From the NCBI GenBank assembly GCA_029260825.1, contig JAJDCM010000406.1, forward strand, positions 1 to 50,102: a stretch of 50,102 bases of DNA, given 5' to 3'. The position numbers and the translations under genes are program-made. The notes beneath the pieces were generated by a model, which saw only the letters and a program-made list of their open reading frames with translations, did no database searches and had not been told where the DNA came from. Numbering within the stretch: position 1 is the first letter of the stretch; the number at the start of each line of letters is the position of its first letter. This DNA is from Planctomycetota bacterium. Its GTDB lineage: Bacteria; Planctomycetota; JACOTG01; JAJDCM01. Below are positions 19,308 through 28,115 of the stretch, one piece after another.

Positions 19308-20762
19308 ATGGGAATGGTGGGTCGCTCGATCATGTTTTGGGCTTTCGTGGTGCTTGGGGTGGTCATTGCCTCCGGTTCGGCCGGGGCGACGCCGGACTCG
19401 GTTTTCGAGGGAACCTGGTCGGGAAAGATCAACGCTGGAGGAATGGAGCTCACGATGATCCTTCATCTCAAGAAAGAGGATGACGGAAAGTGGAAAGGGG
19501 CGATCGATAGCCCGGACCAGGGGGCCAAAGGGATTCCAGTTGGTAGCGTTATCCTGGAGGGAAACAAGCTTTCGGTTTCCGTCCCGTCCATAGGCGGAAG
19601 TTACGAAGCTGACCTGGATGAGGCCGGCAATGTCCTGGATGGCAAATGGAGGCAAGGGGGGGCGGAGCTGCCTCTCGTGTTGACCCGGACGACCCAGGAG
19701 GAAAGTGACAAGGCCCAGTCGGCCCGTCGCCCTCAAGAGCCCACGCCTCCCTATCCTTACAAGGTCGAAGATGTCGTTTTCGAAAATGCTGGAGCTGGAA
19801 TCAAGCTTGCCGGGACACTCACAGTTCCGAAGGAGAAAGGAACCTTCCCCGCCGTGGTTCTTGTTTCGGGGTCGGGGCCTCAAAATCGAGACGAGGCCCT
19901 CCTTGGACACCGCCCATTTTTCGTGCTGGCTGACCATTTGACGAGAAGAGGAATCGCCGTTCTTCGTTACGATGATCGGGGAGTTGGAGAGTCAACAGGG
20001 AGCTTTGGCACGGCAACTTCGGCCGACTTTGCGACGGATGCATCTGCGGCAATTGGATTCTTGAAGACGCGGGGGGAGATCGACTCCAATCGTCTGGGAA
20101 TCGCTGGTCATAGCGAGGGAGGGTTGATCGCACCGATCGTCGCCAACGACAACTCGGACGTTTCCTTCATCGTTCTCATGGCGGGACCTGGTGTTTCAGG
20201 TGAGCGGATCTTGATTTCTCAGGGTGCTCTCATTGCCCGAGCAAATGGGGCCTCGGAAGAAGATGTCCGAAAGTCGGGCGAGCAACAGAAAATGATCTTT
20301 GGCCTGATGAAGTCCGGTAAGTCGGATGCGGAAATCAAGCAAGAGGTGCGAAGCTACATGGAGAAGGAGCTGGCTCTTCTCAGCGAGGAGGAGCGGCAGG
20401 AGCAAGGGGTGACGGATGGGATGATTGACCAGCAGCTTCGGACGATCTTGACTCCCTGGTTCCGATACTTCTTGACCTATGATCCCCAGCCGACGTTGAA
20501 GAAGGTAAGATGTCCAATCCTTGCTGTGAACGGAGAGAAAGATCTTCAGGTTCCCTGCACCGAAAACCTGGAAGCGATCGAGAAGGCGGTGCGAGATGGC
20601 GGGAATCATCAGATCACCACGGTTGCCTTGGAAGGCCTGAATCACCTGTTTCAGAGGTGCGAAACCGGGTCACCTGGTGAGTATAGTAAGATTGACGAGA
20701 CCTTTTCTGAGGAGGTCATGGAGCTGATCGCCGATTGGATTTTGCATGAATCAGATGGGTGA
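19308..20762 (+). CDS. Exported alpha/beta hydrolase
   Basis: A 484-residue protein with GGAGG 8 bases before the ATG and an N-terminal signal (GRSIMFWAFVVLGVVIASGSAGA). Residues ~28-125 form a small beta-barrel-like domain (VFEGTWSGKINAGGMELTMILHL). This is followed by an alpha/beta hydrolase domain of the type seen in esterase EstA and related peptidase-like hydrolases. The oxyanion region is LVSGSGPQNRDE, the nucleophile serine lies in IAGHSEGG, the acid in VNGEKDLQVP, and the histidine in LEGLNHLFQ, giving a complete catalytic triad. An ester or acyl hydrolase is likely, with unknown substrate. The stop overlaps the GTG of the glycosyltransferase-like gene by 4 bases. Confidence 0.87.
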   Translation: MGMVGRSIMFWAFVVLGVVIASGSAGATPDSVFEGTWSGKINAGGMELTMILHLKKEDDGKWKGAIDSPDQGAKGIPVGSVILEGNKLSVSVPSIGGSYEADLDEAGNVLDGKWRQGGAELPLVLTRTTQEESDKAQSARRPQEPTPPYPYKVEDVVFENAGAGIKLAGTLTVPKEKGTFPAVVLVSGSGPQNRDEALLGHRPFFVLADHLTRRGIAVLRYDDRGVGESTGSFGTATSADFATDASAAIGFLKTRGEIDSNRLGIAGHSEGGLIAPIVANDNSDVSFIVLMAGPGVSGERILISQGALIARANGASEEDVRKSGEQQKMIFGLMKSGKSDAEIKQEVRSYMEKELALLSEEERQEQGVTDGMIDQQLRTILTPWFRYFLTYDPQPTLKKVRCPILAVNGEKDLQVPCTENLEAIEKAVRDGGNHQITTVALEGLNHLFQRCETGSPGEYSKIDETFSEEVMELIADWILHESDG

Positions 20763-22141
20763 AACAGGGCAAGATGGAGGGGAGGGGTGTGGGAGTTTGG
20801 GTCTTTGTTCGAGAACCTCGATTGAAGCCATCCTCAGTCGCCTTGCTGGCCATCCTTTGCCTGACTCTTTTGATCCGGGTTGGGTTCTTTGTTGCGGGAG
20901 AGCGGCTGGAAAAGGTCCGCAAGTTCGGCCCGGACGGATGGCTTCAAACGGCGAGCCATGTAGCAGATGGGAATGGTTACAGCTGGCCCCATAAAGATCA
21001 GCCGACCGCCCGGAGAGGACCGACTGTCGTCCTTCTTTTTGCCGGAGTTCTTGCCCTGTTCGGAGGAGAGAGTCCCTGGCCGATTCTTTTTCTCCAGTGG
21101 ATTTCTGACCTGGGGACGGTTTTCCTTCTCTATCAAATGGGAAAGATGATCTTCGGAAGTGCTCGGGTCGGCCTTTTGTCGGGGCTCGGGTATGGACTGT
21201 ATGCTCCGAGCATTGGTCTTTCTTGCCAGGCATTCAGCGAACCCATTTCTACGTTTTTGGTTCTTGTATTTTGCGTGGCATTTCTGATCGCCATCAAGCG
21301 CGGTTCGTTGGGTTTGGTCGCTACCGCCGGAGTCGTTTTGGGTCTTCTTGTCCTTGCTCGTCCCGTCTTTTGTTTGTTTCCTTTGGTTGCGGTTTTCTTC
21401 CTCGGAAGTTTTTCGTTCTCATCAAAGAGGTGGAAGGCACGTGCTCTTTTCTTCCTGTCGTTTGTGCTCGTCCTGCTCCCGTGGACGGCGAGAAACTACG
21501 GAGTCTTTGGCGCCTTCATTCCGACAACAACTCATTTGGGCTTGCCCCTTTATCAGTCTCATTTTCGGCTTGCAGAGCCGGATTACCAGCGTTATCGATT
21601 GGCTTTCGAGGCTCATCATGCTCTCGAAGAAGAGCTTTCCAGAAGGTACGGCCCGGCCCCCGAGGGTGGAGATTTCTGGAGTCAATCCGAGAACCGAGGG
21701 ATCGATGAATATCGGTTGGAACAGGTTGCCCGGGAAGAGGCAGTCACGCTGATTCTTGACCATCCTGCCCGCTATGCATGGCTTTGCGTCGTGCGTTCTT
21801 GCTGGCTCTGGTTCAACATTGGCCTCCCTGCACCGGCTCAGTGGGAGAGCGTTGTGGTCTCCGTGCAAAATGGGTTCCTGTTGCTCCTGGCAAGCCTTGC
21901 CTTTGTTTTCCGTTCAAGGAATGGGTCCGGACGAGGCGTGCAACTCCTTGTCTTGCTGATTGGGTACAACTGCTTTTTCTATGCAGCCGCTCATGCCGTT
22001 CCGCGATTCAGCGTTCCGATCGTGCCTTGCTTGATGCTTTTCGCGGGGTTTTCGGTGAACGAGATGGTTGTGAGGTGGAGGCGATCGAGGCCGCCATTCA
22101 TCCCTGGGATAGAATCGGAATCGGCGTCCCCTCACTCGTGA
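20759..22141 (+). CDS. GT39-like integral membrane glycosyltransferase
   Basis: A 460-residue polytopic membrane protein with roughly nine to ten hydrophobic helices. It has the organisation of ArnT/PMT-like (GT-C) glycosyltransferases: a first helix (LLAILCLTLLIRVGFFVAG), an acidic residue in the first periplasmic loop (FGPDGWLQTASHVADGNGYS), then ...PTVVLLFAGVLALFGG. It has the ARPVFCLFPLV and LLPWTARNYGVFGAFIP segments typical of this family. It probably transfers a sugar from a polyprenyl-phosphate donor. The GTG start overlaps the hydrolase stop; an ATG 15 bases later is an alternative. Its 3' end overlaps the convergent DUF1501 gene by 44 bases. Confidence 0.82.
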   Translation: MKQGKMEGRGVGVWVFVREPRLKPSSVALLAILCLTLLIRVGFFVAGERLEKVRKFGPDGWLQTASHVADGNGYSWPHKDQPTARRGPTVVLLFAGVLALFGGESPWPILFLQWISDLGTVFLLYQMGKMIFGSARVGLLSGLGYGLYAPSIGLSCQAFSEPISTFLVLVFCVAFLIAIKRGSLGLVATAGVVLGLLVLARPVFCLFPLVAVFFLGSFSFSSKRWKARALFFLSFVLVLLPWTARNYGVFGAFIPTTTHLGLPLYQSHFRLAEPDYQRYRLAFEAHHALEEELSRRYGPAPEGGDFWSQSENRGIDEYRLEQVAREEAVTLILDHPARYAWLCVVRSCWLWFNIGLPAPAQWESVVVSVQNGFLLLLASLAFVFRSRNGSGRGVQLLVLLIGYNCFFYAAAHAVPRFSVPIVPCLMLFAGFSVNEMVVRWRRSRPPFIPGIESESASPHS

Positions 22142-23399
22142 TGCGAACGAGTCGCCCGGTCTTTGTCTTGTGGGCGAATGAAGGATCGATACCGAGGCGC
22201 AGACAAAGGGTCGCCGTGAGGTCTGGAATTGTGATTGGATCTTTGACCACTCTGCTCCCCATTTCATCGGTTGCACCCAGAACTAGACCTCCAGGAAGAC
22301 CACCGCCTGCAAGTACCGCGGAGAATGCATGAGGATGGTGGTCTCTTCCCTCCCGATCTTTGTTGATCTCTGGTGTTCGACCAAATTCTCCCACAGCGAC
22401 AACCAGAGTGGACTCGAGCTCGTTTCGAGTTTCAAGGTCAAGGACCAGGCTGGCCAGTGCTGGATCAAAGATGTTGAGATTCTCTTCGTTCTTGGTGAAG
22501 TTATCATCGTGAGTATCCCAGCCCTTTGATGTTACCTCAACGCATCGAATGCCCGCTTCAACCAGTCGTCGTGCGAGAAGGCAACCCTGCCCGAACGGGT
22601 TTCTGCCGTAGTCATCCCGAAGCTGTTCCGGCTCCTCGGTGAGATCAAAAGTACGCAGGTCAGGGCTTCGCATCAGGGAGACAGTGCGCTGACGAAGTTG
22701 CTTGAAAATGTTCTCGCGATCTCTCACCGCGGGAATTGGAGAGCGTTTTTCAAGCTCTTGAACAAGGGCCAAGCGGCTTTGGAAGCGGCGATCGTTGATC
22801 TTTTCTGCGGGCCTCACGTCAGGGATCGAATCATCCGGGTTGGCGATGTAGAGAGGAGCGTATCGATCTCCGAGGAATCCGGGCCCAAGACCCGGATCGA
22901 GGATGCTGACGTGGGAAGGGATCGCATGTTGCTCATCGCCGAGCATCTTCGATGTCACCGTTCCGAGGGTCGGGTGAAGAATCGAAGCCTCGCGCTCGTA
23001 GCCGGTATTCACGAAGTAGCGAGCTCGAAAGTGGTTCGTCTCGTGATGGGAGAGAGAACGAATGATGGTGAGCCGGTTGGCGATCGCCGCCGTCTGGGGA
23101 AGCCTGTCGCTGAAGAAAGTGCCGGGGATCGAGGTCGGAATGCGACCAAAAATGCCTCCGACGCTGGAATCTGTCTTCGGATCGAAAGTGTCGATGTGGC
23201 TGGGGCCGCCCGCCATCCAGAGGATGATGATGGAGCGTTTCTGGGGAGCCAGTTTTTGGTTCAGTGATCCTGCCGAGACGGAGAGTCGAGGCTCGAGAAA
23301 GAGGCCCAGGAGGCCGCCAAGAGTTCCGGAAAGAAAAGTACGACGAGACCAGCCTCCGTGGGTGTTGGAGCAAAAGTCTTTCTTGTTGCCGGTGGCCAA
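22098..23399 (-). CDS. DUF1501 protein with Tat-like signal
   Basis: The frame is open upstream into the preceding gene. The likely start is a TTG at 23399, with AAAAAGGAA about 8 bases before it, and it gives a 433-residue product. A twin-arginine-type signal (WSRRTFLSGTLGGLLGLFL) follows. The DUF1501 family features are IILWMAGGPSHIDTFDPK, then RSLSHHETNHFRARY, GQGCLLARRLVEAGIRCVEVTSKGWDTHDDN, VVAVGEFGRTPEINKDREGRDHHPHAFSAVLAGGG and the final LGIDP. These proteins belong to the alkaline phosphatase/sulfatase superfamily and are almost always paired with DUF1549/DUF1553 proteins in planctomycetes; their role is unknown. The start sits 17 bases after the stop of the DUF1549 gene, consistent with one operon. 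Confidence 0.9.
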   Translation of the reverse strand: MATGNKKDFCSNTHGGWSRRTFLSGTLGGLLGLFLEPRLSVSAGSLNQKLAPQKRSIIILWMAGGPSHIDTFDPKTDSSVGGIFGRIPTSIPGTFFSDRLPQTAAIANRLTIIRSLSHHETNHFRARYFVNTGYEREASILHPTLGTVTSKMLGDEQHAIPSHVSILDPGLGPGFLGDRYAPLYIANPDDSIPDVRPAEKINDRRFQSRLALVQELEKRSPIPAVRDRENIFKQLRQRTVSLMRSPDLRTFDLTEEPEQLRDDYGRNPFGQGCLLARRLVEAGIRCVEVTSKGWDTHDDNFTKNEENLNIFDPALASLVLDLETRNELESTLVVAVGEFGRTPEINKDREGRDHHPHAFSAVLAGGGLPGGLVLGATDEMGSRVVKDPITIPDLTATLCLRLGIDPSFAHKTKTGRLVRITSEGTPIPILSQG

Positions 23400-23415
23400 G
23401 GCTTGTGTTCCTTTT

Positions 23416-25431
23416 TCAATGAACGAAGAGGAATTCCTGGGAATTAAGGAGGCTCCAGAAGAGGTCTTCCATTGCCGAGCGTGGATCTTTCCCGGAATGA
23501 ATGCGTCGACTTGCAATCTTCATTTCTGTTTTGCTTGGGGGGCGGGAGAGAGTTGCGAAGAACAAGGCTTCTACTCGATCCGGAGTGCTGCCCTTCTTGA
23601 GGACCGCGTCAATCGTCCGGGGTGGATGATCGCAGGTGGAGTTTTTGGGTCGTGCCCCCGATGGGATTGAGTTCTCGAGGGTGGCTGCCTGAATGCGTTG
23701 ATTCAGGAACCTTCCGTTCATGACGAAGAGAAGCTGTTGCAGATGAGATTGGGTTCGATCCCTGGCTTGCCGGCTTGGACCGGTGCGTCGTATCTTTCCC
23801 TGAAAGTCGAGGCGATCGATTTCCCGCGGATCCAGTCGAGCCGGATCGGTGAGGCCAACCGGGAGGTCATATCCCTCGGCTTCGATCTTCTTGACCATTT
23901 CCGGAGGAAGGACCTCCAGCACGGCTCGAGGGCGAGAGGTCTCATCGATCCCATGGATGTTCCATACGCTCATCACGGTTCGGAGCCGGTCGTAGGCTTG
24001 GCGCCCTTCGGGAGGCAGGTGGGAATCATCCGGACAATGGAGGGTTTGCGTCGCTTGCAGAATCGACTGATAGAGCTGGTGGACGTCGAGCTGTCTGGAT
24101 GAATTTGACTCGGTATCTGTCCATTTTGTAAACAGAGTGGAGGATCTCGCAGCTCTGGAGTTTGCCAGGATTCTTAATGTTCGCCGGTAGTCGAAGCCTG
24201 AGTGCAAGAAATCTTCGGCGAGTCGATTCAGCAACTCCGGGTGGCTCGGAGGATTCTCCGGAGAGAACGCATCGACCGGGTCGACGAGTCCTTTCCCGAA
24301 CACCATCTCAAAGAGACGATTGACGAAGGCTCTTGCCATCTGGTCGTCTCCCACGGAAAGGAGCTTCTCAAGGAGAGTCTCCCGCAAAGAAGAGCTGGGA
24401 AAAGGGGCCAGAGGTTTTGGAGCGGGGGCCGGTCCCGAGAAAAGGAAGCGGGGCTGGATGGGCTGCCAGGGCTCGGTTCTGGTGGCAGCCCGGTTCACAA
24501 CGGCGGTTTGATTGCTCCTGGAGTCGAAGGCAAGTGCGAGATTCGGGTCGTCCCGAAGGCCAAAGCCAAGGCCGTCGTTGTCAAAAACTCCCATCCTCTT
24601 CAGTCGAAATTTTTGACGTGTGGTGCCGGCGAAGTAGGCAGAGAACGAACGAAAGTCGTCCTGGGTCCATTGGCTGGATGGATCATCATGACATTCAGCG
24701 CAATCGACTTGAATCCCGAGGAAGATGCGTGAGCTCGCCGAGGCCATCAGCCCGGGTGACGAGCTCCATCGCAACAGAAAGTTGGTCGGGCCGTACCAGC
24801 TTCTTGGATGGCGGGCATTCACCAGTTCACGAACGATCTGGTTCCACGGTTGATTGGACTTGATGCTCTCTTCTATCCACAGTTTCAACGCGCTTCTTCG
24901 GACGAGGGGTGCGTCTTCCATTCCCAGGAGGACTTCCGTCAATCGGCGGGAAAAGTAATCGGCGAACTCGGCGCTGCCCAGCATCTCATCGACCTTGATC
25001 GCATCTTTGTTTGGCGTTGGGTCGGTGACGAACGCTCGGGCCTCGGCCCCGTCCGGGATGCTTCCGCGGAGGATGAGCGAGATCCTGCGCAAGTAAGTGC
25101 TATCCGCCGCTACCTGATCTGAAGTTGCGGCGTTGCTGCTCCTGGTAGGGGGAGCAGCCATGAGCTCATCCACTTTTTGGATCACTTCTGCAGTGGTGGG
25201 TTTGCTCTGCGGGCGCTCCCCTGAAGTTGTCCACATGGTAGAAGTGCTCTTGGGGAGCTCGAAGGTCGTAGCCTGAACCGTCCCGCGGTGATTCGACGTC
25301 ACTGAGGATTCAAAGCAGCCAGGTAGGGCGGAGGCTGTGGCAAGGAGACCGGCAAGATACAAGGCGATATTCTTGGCCAGTGATCTATCTTCGCACCGCG
25401 GTGTCCCAAGCATAATTGGGCCGCGTATCAT
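23416..25431 (-). CDS. DUF1549/DUF1553 lipoprotein with a CxxCH motif
   Basis: A 671-residue protein with an N-terminal lipoprotein-like signal (IALYLAGLLATASALPGC). The start is uncertain: ATG at 25431 or 25413, with a TTG further upstream and no clear ribosome binding site for any. The DUF1549 part includes LRRISLILRGSIPDGAEARAF, SAEFADYFSRRLTEVLLG and DCAECHDDPSSQWTQDDFRSFSAYFAG, where CAECH is a CxxCH heme-type motif conserved in the family. The DUF1553 part includes MARAFVNRLFEMVFGKGLVDPVDAFSPENPPSHPELLNRLAEDFLHSGFDYRRTLR. The usual planctomycete N-terminal cytochrome-like PSD1 domain is absent. It is followed at once by the DUF1501 gene. Its function is unknown, but the pair is a planctomycete hallmark. 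Confidence 0.9.
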   Translation of the reverse strand: MIRGPIMLGTPRCEDRSLAKNIALYLAGLLATASALPGCFESSVTSNHRGTVQATTFELPKSTSTMWTTSGERPQSKPTTAEVIQKVDELMAAPPTRSSNAATSDQVAADSTYLRRISLILRGSIPDGAEARAFVTDPTPNKDAIKVDEMLGSAEFADYFSRRLTEVLLGMEDAPLVRRSALKLWIEESIKSNQPWNQIVRELVNARHPRSWYGPTNFLLRWSSSPGLMASASSRIFLGIQVDCAECHDDPSSQWTQDDFRSFSAYFAGTTRQKFRLKRMGVFDNDGLGFGLRDDPNLALAFDSRSNQTAVVNRAATRTEPWQPIQPRFLFSGPAPAPKPLAPFPSSSLRETLLEKLLSVGDDQMARAFVNRLFEMVFGKGLVDPVDAFSPENPPSHPELLNRLAEDFLHSGFDYRRTLRILANSRAARSSTLFTKWTDTESNSSRQLDVHQLYQSILQATQTLHCPDDSHLPPEGRQAYDRLRTVMSVWNIHGIDETSRPRAVLEVLPPEMVKKIEAEGYDLPVGLTDPARLDPREIDRLDFQGKIRRTGPSRQARDRTQSHLQQLLFVMNGRFLNQRIQAATLENSIPSGARPKNSTCDHPPRTIDAVLKKGSTPDRVEALFFATLSRPPSKTEMKIASRRIHSGKDPRSAMEDLFWSLLNSQEFLFVH

Positions 25432-25694
25432 GTTGTTCAGTCTAGGTTGTGGAAGGAAGGCCGTCAAGCCTGTTGAAGGGGAGCTGGCAAGAAGGATGGG
25501 CTTGGTTGATGCAGGAAAATCACTGCAGTGCTTGCAGGGGCTTTGGTGCAGAATTCATGAAGTTCTTCTCTTTGGCCAGATAGAGCTATTCCGGCTTGCC
25601 CCTCGACGGGATGAGGAAGGGATTTTGAAGTGGCACGCAGATTGCTTGATCCGAGGCTGATCCCGGTTTCACGAACGTACTGGAAGGAGTTTTC

Positions 25695-26798
25695 ATGACC
25701 CCTGCACCGAAAAGCAAAGGCCCTTTCTTTCATCGAGTCCTGGTGTGTTTTCTCAGTACTCTTTTGTCCATTTTGTTCGTTTGGCTTCTGGGATTCGTTG
25801 TCAATGACATCGGAAAGTGGGAGGGGCCGAACTATCCCGAGATCGAATCTCGAACCATCCTGCCTGCGGATGAGGAGAGCTTGAAAGCACTGGAAGAAGA
25901 GAGTGCAAAGATCTTCGATCAGATCGCGGATCAGAAAGAGAGTCAGGATCTTCTGCGGGACAGTGCGACGAACTCCCAGACAACCATGACCCAGCTTCTT
26001 GGAGTCTATCGTCTGAGCCTCGAGAAGGACATCGAGCCCACGCCACAAGCTCAGGCGGCACTGGCGGAGAATCAGAAGTCTTTCCTTCTGAGCCAAAATA
26101 GGTATCAAAGCGCGATTGCCAGGATTACGGAACTCAAGGAAAATCAGCGAGATCTTGCCAGGAGAATCAAGGATAAGGAAGCCGAACTGGCGGAGAAGAG
26201 AAAGCCCGCACGCGCCGAGTATCAGGAAGAATTGCGTACTCATCAGCTGAAGGTTGCCGCCGCGAAGCTGAGCTTTCTCGTGCCGCTCTTTTTGATCGCC
26301 GCGGTTCTTGTCTTCCAGAAGAAGAAGAGTGACTACCGATCGATCTTTCTTGCCGGCCTCATCAGTACATCGTGGAAGGTGGGGATGGTGATGCATGACT
26401 ATTTTCCCTCTGAGATCTTCAAGTACGTTCTGATCGGAGTGGGAATCCTTGTGGTCCTGGCATCTCTGGTGAAATTGATTCGTCTTGTGACTGCGCCGGC
26501 TCTGGATTGGATGTTGAAGCAGTACCGGGAGGCCTATCAGAAGCACCGTTGTCCGATCTGTTCCGATCCGATTCAAAGGGGGCCGTTTCGACACGCCGTG
26601 TGGAAGCGGAAGGGACCGACGGCCATTTCCTCGTCATCGAGAGGAAAGGACGAAGAGGGTGAGAAACCCTACGTCTGCCCTTCTTGCGGAACGGGTTTGT
26701 TTGAAGAATGCACTACGTGTGGATCGAGTCGTCATGCTTTGTTGCCGTTCTGCGACTCCTGTGGAACCGAAAAGGAAATCGCGCCGGTACAACCGTGA
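25695..26798 (+). CDS. Membrane protein with coiled coil and C-terminal zinc ribbons
   Basis: A 367-residue protein with a strong ribosome binding site (GGAAGGAG, 6-base spacer). A transmembrane helix is at residues ~14-35 (VCFLSTLLSILFVWLLGFVV). A long charged coiled coil covers about residues 55-190 (EEESAKIFDQIADQKESQDLLRD...). Further hydrophobic helices lie near 195-215 and 240-265. The C-terminus has zinc-ribbon cysteine pairs: CPICSDP, CPSCGTG, CTTCGSS and CDSCGTE. I recognise no named family. The layout (membrane anchor, periplasmic or cytoplasmic coiled coil, cytoplasmic zinc ribbons) suggests a scaffold or sensor. It is transcribed divergently from the DUF1549 gene and converges on the sulfotransferase gene. 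Confidence 0.72.
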   Translation: MTPAPKSKGPFFHRVLVCFLSTLLSILFVWLLGFVVNDIGKWEGPNYPEIESRTILPADEESLKALEEESAKIFDQIADQKESQDLLRDSATNSQTTMTQLLGVYRLSLEKDIEPTPQAQAALAENQKSFLLSQNRYQSAIARITELKENQRDLARRIKDKEAELAEKRKPARAEYQEELRTHQLKVAAAKLSFLVPLFLIAAVLVFQKKKSDYRSIFLAGLISTSWKVGMVMHDYFPSEIFKYVLIGVGILVVLASLVKLIRLVTAPALDWMLKQYREAYQKHRCPICSDPIQRGPFRHAVWKRKGPTAISSSSRGKDEEGEKPYVCPSCGTGLFEECTTCGSSRHALLPFCDSCGTEKEIAPVQP

Positions 26799-26819
26799 AC
26801 AAGGTGCTGAACAAAGGTT

Positions 26820-27941
26820 TCAGGGAAGATAGTTCCATTTTTCGAACGAGACCATCCACTCCTTGTAGAGCCGCTTCTTGAGATCCGGATCAAGTTCTGA
26901 GAAACGATTTGTCTCGTACGATTGGAGGCTTTCAAGATAGGTACTGACCTCATGACTGATTTCGTCAAAAGGAGACAGATCGAGGGTTTCATAGATATTC
27001 GCCAGAGTAGGCATGGGGCTCGCTACCAGTTGATCGTAGCCGACTTCAATAAACCGGTCGGATGGGATGAGGCTCGTTTGCCCAAAAAGGCTCTCGTGCA
27101 TGACTTGGTAACGCCTGATGACTCTCTCTTCGACCTTATCGCGGTCGAAGTTCTGAAGTTGAAACCAGGGAGCAAGCTTGACCCAGGTGTGCGTCATGGA
27201 ACGGAACACATCGTAGGGATGTCGGTGGATATGGATGAATCGTGCATCAGGAAATGTGTCCAGGAGGTAGGCTATCCGGCCGGTGTGCTGAGGACTCTTC
27301 AGGACCAGGGTTCTTCCTTCCCCGCGAAGCAGTACCTTCTTCGCGAAAGTATGAAGGGCGAGTTTCCAGGCTTCAATTTCGTTGGCATCGACGCCTTCAA
27401 AGGTCACATACTTCTCGTATTCGTCCATGGATCGATCAAACACCATGCCCATGGCCTGGGAGATCCCACAGAGGGTTGCGATGGCGAATTCATCCTCCTG
27501 AGGTTCTCCCATCCCGGTCTTCATCGCGTCCATGGGGCGTACTTTGATCGTGATGAGGTCGACAAGACGACCCAGGCTCGATTCCATCGAGAGCATGGAG
27601 TGTGGGTAGAAGACTTGATAGGTCGTGGGGGCAATCAGTCGGTGATCAATCGCAAGAAGATTGTGCAGGTGGGTCGTCCCTGATCTCCAGTGACCGAGAA
27701 TGATCAACGGTTTTTTGACCGAGACGTCTCGAATCTTGTCCGCGAATCGCAGGTTCTCTTGCCAGGCGGAGAGTGAGTTGACGGTCGATCCCGCCGTGAC
27801 GAGAGCTGCGCGAAGCCAAAACCGGGGATCGATGGAGAATCGATTTTTTCTCAGAACTTTGAGCCAGTGAGAAAACGTCATGCCGCCCACGAGGGGCGGT
27901 GGGAAGAGTTTCGTGAGGAGGAATCGTCTGATGGCTTCCAT
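26820..27941 (-). CDS. Sulfotransferase family protein
   Basis: A 373-residue PAPS-dependent sulfotransferase-like protein. The 5'-phosphosulfate-binding loop is ILGHWRSGTTHLHNLLA near residue 90, matching the P-loop-like PSB motif (RSGTT). FIHIHRHPYDVFRSMTHTW near residue 230 is the 3'-phosphate-binding region with the conserved serine. The remaining segments (RLIAPTTYQVFYPHSML, TLVLKSPQHTGRIAYLL, ERFIEVGYDQLV-like DRFIEVGYDQLV) match the Sulfotransfer_3 type. It probably sulfates a carbohydrate, lipid or small molecule. It is a single-gene unit, divergent from the DUF3179 gene. Confidence 0.88.
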   Translation of the reverse strand: MEAIRRFLLTKLFPPPLVGGMTFSHWLKVLRKNRFSIDPRFWLRAALVTAGSTVNSLSAWQENLRFADKIRDVSVKKPLIILGHWRSGTTHLHNLLAIDHRLIAPTTYQVFYPHSMLSMESSLGRLVDLITIKVRPMDAMKTGMGEPQEDEFAIATLCGISQAMGMVFDRSMDEYEKYVTFEGVDANEIEAWKLALHTFAKKVLLRGEGRTLVLKSPQHTGRIAYLLDTFPDARFIHIHRHPYDVFRSMTHTWVKLAPWFQLQNFDRDKVEERVIRRYQVMHESLFGQTSLIPSDRFIEVGYDQLVASPMPTLANIYETLDLSPFDEISHEVSTYLESLQSYETNRFSELDPDLKKRLYKEWMVSFEKWNYLP

Positions 27942-28115
27942 TTTCTGCGCGGGAGTCCTGAAGAGACAATCTATGAATCGATCAATCTGGTGCAGTCAGG
28001 GTAAACGGGCTGGTTGGGAAGGGGTTGGTTTTTTCTCGCCGGTTGTTTGCTGGGCCGCGCTGGATCGCCAGAAGAATACCTGTAATCCCTGCGTCGTCCG
28101 GGTTAGAGTCGGAGA

